A stretch of 9,997 nucleotides of DNA from an uncultured Christensenellaceae bacterium (GTDB lineage: Bacteria; Bacillota; Clostridia; Christensenellales; Borkfalkiaceae): the NCBI GenBank assembly GCA_910588645.1, contig CAJUOY010000029.1, forward strand, positions 1 through 9,997, in the 5' to 3' direction. The translations under genes were made by a program, and so were the position numbers. Shown in pieces: positions 6,313 to 9,997 of this stretch (position 1 is the first letter of the stretch; each line of letters opens with the position of its first letter). Below the pieces are notes generated by a model. The model was not told the DNA's origin, did no database searches, and saw only the letters and a list, made by a program, of their open reading frames with translations.

Positions 6313-7227
6313 ATTACGTTATACGGCTCGATATCGGAAATAGTCGGCAAAACCCCGCTGTGTGAACTTAAAAATTTTTCAAAGAATTCGAACTTGTCCG
6401 CCAGGTTGTACGCAAAGCTCGAATATCTGAATCCTACGGGATCAGTAAAGGACAGGGCGGCCAGTTATATTTTAAAAAAGGCCGAAAACGCAGGTAAACT
6501 TAAAGGCGAGCCCGTCGTAGTCGAGGCGACGTCGGGGAACTTCGGAATTTCTCTTGCCGCGTTTTGTTCGTTGAGGGGTATAAAAATCATAATCGTTATG
6601 CCCGAAAATATGAGCGCGGAAAGAATTAAAATTCTCCGCCATTACGGCGCGGAAGTTGTTCTTACTCCCGCTGAAAAGGGGATGAAGGGGGCGTTGGACA
6701 GGGCGGCAGAGATAGTCTCGTCCGTCCCCGGAGGTATTCGTTTAGGACAGTTTGAAAATTCGGATAATGCGGAAGCGCATTATATGACGACCGCGCCGGA
6801 AATTTTTGAAGATCTTGGAAGATGCCCCGATATTTTCGTTGCGGGAGTGGGAACGGGCGGAACGCTTGCGGGCTGTTCTGCATTCTTTAAAGAAAAAGAT
6901 CCTGCCGCGCTTATCTATGCCGTAGAACCCGATTCCAGCCCCGTGCTGTCGGGCGGCGAGTGCGGAGTGCATAACATACAGGGGATCGGCGCGGGGTTTG
7001 TTCCGCCTTTAATAAGTTTAAAGGATTATGACGGTGTAGTAACCGTAAGTGAAAAACAGGCGACGGATACCGCGCGACTGCTTGCCCGGACGGAGGGTAT
7101 ATTTGCGGGAATTTCTTCGGGAGCCGCACTATACGCCGCAACGGAGTTGGCCCGAAGTAATGAGAATAAAAACAAAACGATAGCGGTCATATTGCCGGAT
7201 GGCGGCGAACGCTATTTATCGCTGTAA
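6313..7227 (+). CDS. cysK: Cysteine-synthase-like PLP enzyme, non-canonical start
   Basis: A fold-type II PLP enzyme of the O-acetylserine sulfhydrylase family, expected to form cysteine from O-acetylserine and sulfide. Numbered from the codon after the upstream TAG, the N-terminal LYGSISEIVGKTPLCEL matches the family opening. K46 in NPTGSVKDR is the PLP lysine, TSGNF (73-77) is the substrate loop, GTGGT (180-184) is the phosphate loop, and LPDGGERYLSL closes the protein. About 304 residues is normal. No ATG, GTG or TTG exists in frame before TTG 6394, which would delete the conserved SEIVGKTPL strand. The best guess is the ATT at 6313, 4 nt after AAGGAG (6303-6308); ACG 6316 and TTA 6319 are alternatives. 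The desulfurase TAG is in the same frame. Two usually conserved positions differ: GNTG is GNFG, and the Ser/Thr before GER is Gly. Exact substrate is uncertain. Confidence 0.82.
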   Translation: MTLYGSISEIVGKTPLCELKNFSKNSNLSARLYAKLEYLNPTGSVKDRAASYILKKAENAGKLKGEPVVVEATSGNFGISLAAFCSLRGIKIIIVMPENMSAERIKILRHYGAEVVLTPAEKGMKGALDRAAEIVSSVPGGIRLGQFENSDNAEAHYMTTAPEIFEDLGRCPDIFVAGVGTGGTLAGCSAFFKEKDPAALIYAVEPDSSPVLSGGECGVHNIQGIGAGFVPPLISLKDYDGVVTVSEKQATDTARLLARTEGIFAGISSGAALYAATELARSNENKNKTIAVILPDGGERYLSL

Positions 7228-7228
7228 A

Positions 7229-7264
7229 ACAGGGCGGCGCTTACGTCACGTTGCGCCGCCCTGT
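7229..7264. terminator. GC-rich hairpin terminator after the cysteine-synthase-like gene
   Basis: A perfect 12-bp stem, ACAGGGCGGCGC with GCGCCGCCCTGT and a 12-nt loop, begins just after the stop codon. The following T-run is weak and interrupted (CGGTTTATTATTTT). It is probably the terminator of the desulfurase transcript and may also block the convergent minus-strand gene, which ends at 7286. Confidence 0.75.
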
Positions 7265-7285
7265 CGGTTTATTATTTTCAGCCGA

Positions 7286-7588
7286 TTAAATATTTTTCAG
7301 TTTCGTAATTACTTCCTTCAATTTACGTTTCTTTATTCCGTCTATAAGCGGAGACAAAGCCGTGTAAAAATTGTCGAGATCCTGGTTTGTCAGCGTGCCT
7401 TCGCGCTTGCCGCGTTCGGCCTCCGTTATTATCGTATGTAAAATCTGGCTTTCGCTCTTGCCGTTCATTGCTTTTGACAGTATCTTTGCCAATTCTACGG
7501 TATTATTGTAAGCCCCTGTCTGACCGCTGTTTCCGTCCGCAGGCTTTTTATCGGGTTGTTCGCTTGCATAACTTTTAAAATCTTTCAT
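7286..7588 (-). CDS. Small conserved-looking protein of unknown function
   Basis: A 100-residue soluble protein that I cannot name. Residues 1-28 are polar and probably disordered (MKDFKSYASEQPDKKPADGNSG). Residues 30-100 look helical: VELAKILSKAMNGKSESQILHTIITEAERGKREGTLTNQDLDNF, then LSPLIDGIKKRKLKEVITKLKNI. I recall similarly built short proteins (an E/A-rich helix, a GTLT-N-D-D-F turn, a Lys-rich last helix) in clostridial genomes, without a known role. The ATG at 7588 has GGAG 5 nt upstream. It is divergent from another short gene whose start is 50 bp away, and it ends next to the terminator of the cysteine-synthase-like gene. The pair may act together. Confidence 0.75.
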   Translation of the reverse strand: MKDFKSYASEQPDKKPADGNSGQTGAYNNTVELAKILSKAMNGKSESQILHTIITEAERGKREGTLTNQDLDNFYTALSPLIDGIKKRKLKEVITKLKNI

Positions 7589-7600
7589 AGTATCTCCGCA

Positions 7601-7616
7601 TATAATGATATTATCA
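7601..7616. promoter_or_regulatory. Divergent intergenic -10 box and small dyad
   Basis: The 50-bp gap between the two divergent short genes contains a rightward TATAAT (7601-7606) overlapping an 11-bp dyad, TGATA-T-TATCA (7606-7616). No good -35 is visible. The dyad could be a regulator site, but in AT-rich sequence it may be chance. Confidence 0.3.
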
Positions 7617-7638
7617 AAATATGCAAGGAAAGTATTTT

Positions 7639-7971
7639 ATGCAACTGTTTATTATTTTGGCTCTATTGCTTTACGGAGGAAAATCAGGCGCGCAGAACTT
7701 AATCAACGAGGTCAAACCTATGCTCGAAACGTTCGGCGGCGAGGAAGTCAAAAACGCTTTAAAGAGTGCGGAAGAGATCTCACAGGTAATTACGGCCGTC
7801 AGGGGATTTACAGGCGGAACGTCTGATACTCCCGAGTTCCGCGCCGAATCCGAGCCTGCCGAAAGTCCTGTGAAGCCTTCCAACCCCGACGTGTCTTTTC
7901 CGCTTGCACCCATTTCAAGTGTGGCAAATCGTGAAATTACATATTCGTTATCGGAATATTTTTCCCGATAA
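7639..7971 (+). CDS. Short protein with hydrophobic N-terminus, unknown function
   Basis: A 110-residue protein with no family I recognise. It opens with a hydrophobic stretch, MQLFIILALLLYGG (about 1-14), perhaps a membrane anchor or a buried helix, then KSGAQNLINEVKPMLETFGGEEVKNALKSAEEISQVITAVRGF, which looks helical. The middle (about 62-92) is rich in Glu, Ser and Pro and probably disordered, and the C-terminus is a short tail, EITYSLSEYFSR. The ATG at 7639 is preferred over the one at 7621 because AAGGA lies 9 nt upstream of it and falls inside the longer form. An antisense ORF covers the same stretch, but this strand has the ribosome binding site and promoter-like box. It is divergent from the 100-residue gene. 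The downstream lipoprotein promoter begins directly after its stop. Confidence 0.7.
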   Translation: MQLFIILALLLYGGKSGAQNLINEVKPMLETFGGEEVKNALKSAEEISQVITAVRGFTGGTSDTPEFRAESEPAESPVKPSNPDVSFPLAPISSVANREITYSLSEYFSR

Positions 7972-7972
7972 C

Positions 7973-8001
7973 TTGACATTTGCGCTCTGCGGGTATATAT
8001 T
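7973..8001 (+). promoter_or_regulatory. Near-consensus sigma-A promoter of the lipoprotein gene
   Basis: TTGACA (7973-7978), a 17-bp spacer and TATATT (7996-8001, five of six). Initiation is expected near 8008, so the mRNA would begin almost exactly at the ribosome binding site AAGGAG (8009-8014), a leader of only about 14 nt. The -35 box sits one base after the preceding gene's stop. Confidence 0.8.
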
Positions 8002-8021
8002 AATAAAAAAGGAGAAGACCT

Positions 8022-9047
8022 ATGAAAAAATTATTTGCGTTTACGCTTAGCGTAGCCATAGTCGTTTCCGCGTGTGCGTTCGGTGGTTGCAGTTCGGGTG
8101 ATATAGGAGTTATTGACGGAAATTATTTGGAAGCTAACGCCGTACAGCTTGAAGAGGCTTTGGCAAAAATCGATACGAACAACCCTTTCGTTGAAACGAC
8201 AGATAAAGAGAATTGTTACGGTTTTAAATTCAATGCGGCCTTTAACGGATCCTACGAAATGAATCAGTTAATGTCCACAAGTTTTTCCACCGTTGTTGAT
8301 TATAAGCTTTCTTTGGATTCAAGCGGAGCATATCCCGATCTTGCCGGCAGCGGCAAATTAACTTCCGACAATAAAAGTACGTTGACGGTCGGCGGTACCA
8401 GCGTGACGCAGGAAAGTAAATACGGTGTAACAGTGTATAATGACTACGATTACGTTTATCTGAATGTGACGGCGGGAGAAGTCGGCAAGTTTAAAATAAG
8501 TTTTTACGATTTGATTAACGGAATGCTCGTAGGCTATAATGAAGATATCGATGAGAATCTTCCGGAAGAAGGGGATACCGAAACTCCTCCCGAAGATCTG
8601 ACTATTGCGGGCATTCTCGATAAACTCGAAACGGCAGGTGTAAAAACTTATCTGGACACTTCCGACGGCGTCAAAGTAAAAATTAGTATAACGCAGGATT
8701 CCGTTGATAAGTTGATTGACGAAGTTATAGATTCAATGGAAGGTGAAATTACGGAAGAATCTTCAACGGAAATTAAGGCGCTTTTATCCTCTCTCAAATT
8801 TAACTCAATGAAGTTTGATATTTATCTTGCTTTCAGTTCGGAAGGGAAGTTCCTTAAATTCGGTACGGATATGGACATCGATTTCTCTTTGGATGCATCG
8901 TCGTTAAGTCCCTCGGAGAGCATTTCTATAGGAGAAATGCGCATAGTGCTTAAGGGCGGAATGATGATTGAAATGTTCAACAGGATAGTTACCATTCCCG
9001 AAGGAATTGCGGACGATCCTTCTTATATTGAAATGAACGGTATATAA
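8022..9047 (+). CDS. Predicted secreted lipoprotein, unknown function
   Basis: A 341-residue protein with a lipoprotein signal: MKKLFAFTLSVAIVVSACAFGGC, in which C23 would be lipidated after AFGG. The mature part has no family I can name. It alternates polar and aromatic residues in probable beta strands (for example YGFKFNAAFNGSY, VVDYKLSLDSSGAYPD, YDYVYLNVTAG and MKFDIYLAFSSEGKFLKFGTDMDIDFSLD), resembling LolA/LppX-like half-barrel lipoproteins, though this is only a shape-level impression. An acidic Pro-rich linker (about 183-193, LPEEGDTETPPED) divides it into two parts; the second opens with helices (IAGILDKLETAGV and VDKLIDEVIDSM). The ATG at 8022 follows AAGGAG by 7 nt. It has its own near-consensus promoter and a terminator, so it is monocistronic. 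The cell-surface location is inferred from the lipobox. Confidence 0.88.
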   Translation: MKKLFAFTLSVAIVVSACAFGGCSSGDIGVIDGNYLEANAVQLEEALAKIDTNNPFVETTDKENCYGFKFNAAFNGSYEMNQLMSTSFSTVVDYKLSLDSSGAYPDLAGSGKLTSDNKSTLTVGGTSVTQESKYGVTVYNDYDYVYLNVTAGEVGKFKISFYDLINGMLVGYNEDIDENLPEEGDTETPPEDLTIAGILDKLETAGVKTYLDTSDGVKVKISITQDSVDKLIDEVIDSMEGEITEESSTEIKALLSSLKFNSMKFDIYLAFSSEGKFLKFGTDMDIDFSLDASSLSPSESISIGEMRIVLKGGMMIEMFNRIVTIPEGIADDPSYIEMNGI

Positions 9048-9067
9048 ATTATAATAAAATTATGTAG

Positions 9068-9103
9068 TCCCCCGCGGAAAATTTTTGCGGGGGATTGATT
9101 TTT
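9068..9103 (+). terminator. Intrinsic terminator of the lipoprotein gene
   Basis: An 8-bp stem, TCCCCCGC with GCGGGGGA and an 11-nt loop, is followed by TTGATTTTT. The first bases of the U-tract (TTGATT, 9095-9100) are also the proposed -35 box of the next gene. Confidence 0.85.
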
Positions 9104-9123
9104 GCCGATTAGCGTGTTACAAT
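9095..9123 (+). promoter_or_regulatory. Probable promoter giving a leaderless TIM-barrel mRNA
   Basis: TTGATT (9095-9100), a 17-bp spacer and TACAAT (9118-9123) are followed by exactly six bases and then the ATG at 9130. This is the same -35 hexamer, spacer and ATG distance as found upstream of nth. No ribosome binding site is present between the -10 box and the ATG. Initiation would be at or next to the A of the ATG. Confidence 0.58.
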
Positions 9124-9129
9124 TTTTCT

Positions 9130-9894
9130 ATGTTAGTAGGATTGACCACACGTTCTTTAAACGGTGAATGCGAGACGGAGCAGGCGCTTAAATTATCGGA
9201 CGACACGATCGCGGAGGTTTGTGAAATTACACTAAGGACTTTTTACGAGTATCGTCCGGAATTTGCAAAAAAGTATGCCGACAGGCTCGGAAAAGTGCGG
9301 GCGTTTTCCGTCCGCGTTGCGCCGTATAACTTCGAGCCGCAGTTGTTTGACGCATCGAGGAGAACGAGCGGCGACGGGTTTTACTGGTTGGATCAGGTTT
9401 TGCGATCCGCTGCGCTGTTTAAGGTTAAAGAATATATTTTCAACGGCGACGCTTTAATTAATGAGGGGTTCGGCTTGGAACAAATTGCGGAAAAGCTTTG
9501 TAAAATTTCTTCGTTCTGTCTGCGTTCCGGCATAAGAATGAATATAGAAAACGGCGAAAGAGGACTTTTTTCCGAACCTTGCAATATATCGCGCGTATTG
9601 TCATTGTGCCCGGATATAGGCGCTGCGCTCGATTTGGGCAAAGCGCGCAAGGCTGGATACCCGTATACGATGTATCTTGCGGCAATGCGCGGAAGATTGA
9701 CGCAAGTAAGGGTTTCCGACTTGTCGGCAGACGGTAAAACTTGCTTACCGGGGTACGGGATTTACGATATAAATGAAATATGTCGGGTTTTGAAATTATA
9801 CGATTTTGACGGTCCGCTGTTTGCGGATAGTGAAAATTTTGCAAGTTTTGAAAATATAAAACTCGCATTGGAACATATTAAAAAATCTATATAA
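9130..9894 (+). CDS. Xylose-isomerase-like TIM-barrel protein (AP_endonuc_2 superfamily)
   Basis: A 254-residue protein of the sugar-phosphate isomerase/epimerase and endonuclease IV-like fold. Fold marks are the opening strand MLVGLTTRSLN, the strand RMNIENGE (E140), GAALDLGKA (D168), LTQVRVSDL (D197), the loop LPGYGIYDINEICRVL typical of the PLGEGxID segment, and YDFDGPLFADSE (E235) at the end. The acidic metal ligands appear to be present, but the usual histidines are not: D-L-G-K replaces D-x-x-H, and VRVSD replaces the vH-x-x-D form. Metal use may thus be altered or lost. The ATG at 9130 gives the expected first strand; longer in-frame forms start inside the preceding terminator. No Shine-Dalgarno sequence is present and initiation is predicted on the ATG. 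It is monocistronic. The substrate is unknown, and the family assignment is by pattern only. Confidence 0.82.
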   Translation: MLVGLTTRSLNGECETEQALKLSDDTIAEVCEITLRTFYEYRPEFAKKYADRLGKVRAFSVRVAPYNFEPQLFDASRRTSGDGFYWLDQVLRSAALFKVKEYIFNGDALINEGFGLEQIAEKLCKISSFCLRSGIRMNIENGERGLFSEPCNISRVLSLCPDIGAALDLGKARKAGYPYTMYLAAMRGRLTQVRVSDLSADGKTCLPGYGIYDINEICRVLKLYDFDGPLFADSENFASFENIKLALEHIKKSI

Positions 9895-9922
9895 AAAAGG
9901 CGGGAGCGCTCCCGCCTTTTTT
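9893..9922. terminator. Palindromic intrinsic terminator of the TIM-barrel gene
   Basis: An 18-bp perfect GC-rich palindrome (9899-9916; stem GGCGGGA/TCCCGCC, loop GCGC) is flanked by six As and six Ts, so it is symmetric and can work in both directions. It begins within the stop codon. Confidence 0.93.
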
Positions 9923-9997
9923 AATATGTAAATAAAAAATTTTGAATTGTCAAGTAAATAATGCAAAAAAGTTATAAAAAAATTTTAAGACGGCTTA
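9923..9997. other. AT-rich tail without a gene
   Basis: No coding region is visible. TTGTCA (9947-9952) and TATAAA (9973-9978) resemble promoter boxes, but their 20-bp spacing is too long, so I do not call a promoter. It is probably the upstream region of a gene beyond the window. Confidence 0.4.

Noticed and set aside
6250..6400. A T-box or other riboswitch ahead of the cysteine-synthase-like gene.
   Set aside because: There is no intergenic space: the gene begins right after the upstream stop codon and no structured leader is visible.
7671..7979. A 102-codon antisense frame over the 110-residue gene.
   Set aside because: It would start inside the lipoprotein promoter. The forward strand has a good ribosome binding site, a -10 box and a plausible N-terminus.
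9947..9978. TTGTCA and TATAAA as a promoter in the 3' tail.
   Set aside because: The 20-bp spacing is too long and the sequence is very AT-rich, so chance matches are expected.
1..9997. CRISPR arrays, insertion sequences, tRNA genes and att-like repeats.
   Set aside because: I saw no regularly spaced repeats, transposase, terminal inverted repeats, tRNA-like cloverleaf or long direct repeats.

Overview
The window reads as a chromosomal segment from a low-to-mid G+C member of the Bacillota, most likely an uncultured gut-type Clostridia. The grounds are strong AAGGAG-type ribosome binding sites, a fusA-tuf pair from the str operon, clostridial-looking EF-G and EF-Tu, a cysteine desulfurase of the EF2568-like family beside a DUF3343 (Se/S-carrier-like) protein, and short intergenic regions closed by clean intrinsic terminators. 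This placement is inference. No mobile element, CRISPR array, tRNA or rRNA was seen.

Layout. (1) 1-3566: translation elongation factors fusA and tuf. They are separated by about 200 bp holding a probable tuf promoter and a nested stem-loop leader, and tuf ends in a strong terminator. (2) 3565-4251: a small divergent regulatory module, with an XRE repressor on the minus strand and a zinc-ribbon/membrane protein on the plus strand. Between them lie a consensus sigma-A promoter, a 23-bp dyad covering its -35 box, and a 5' hairpin. (3) 4234-7264: a sulfur and DNA-repair block. A DUF3343 protein and endonuclease III (nth) run leftward. A cysteine desulfurase and a cysteine-synthase-like enzyme run rightward and are separated only by one in-frame TAG. 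(4) 7286-7971: a divergent pair of short proteins of unknown function. (5) 8022-9047: a lipoprotein with its own near-consensus promoter. (6) 9130-9894: a xylose-isomerase-like TIM-barrel protein, then a perfect-palindrome terminator and an AT-rich tail.

How the genes fit together. DUF3343, the desulfurase and the cysteine-synthase homologue plausibly form a sulfur (or selenium) handling unit in which one enzyme makes cysteine and the next removes its sulfur. The Fe-S enzyme Nth lies directly behind DUF3343. The XRE/zinc-ribbon module looks like a self-contained switch.

Most worth a second look: the cysteine-synthase gene has no ATG, GTG or TTG that would give a full-length protein and begins right after the desulfurase stop in the same frame. 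Two unrelated genes (nth and the TIM-barrel gene) share a promoter geometry that places the predicted transcription start on the A of the ATG, with no ribosome binding site, so both look leaderless. The XRE operator and the tuf leader are also well formed.
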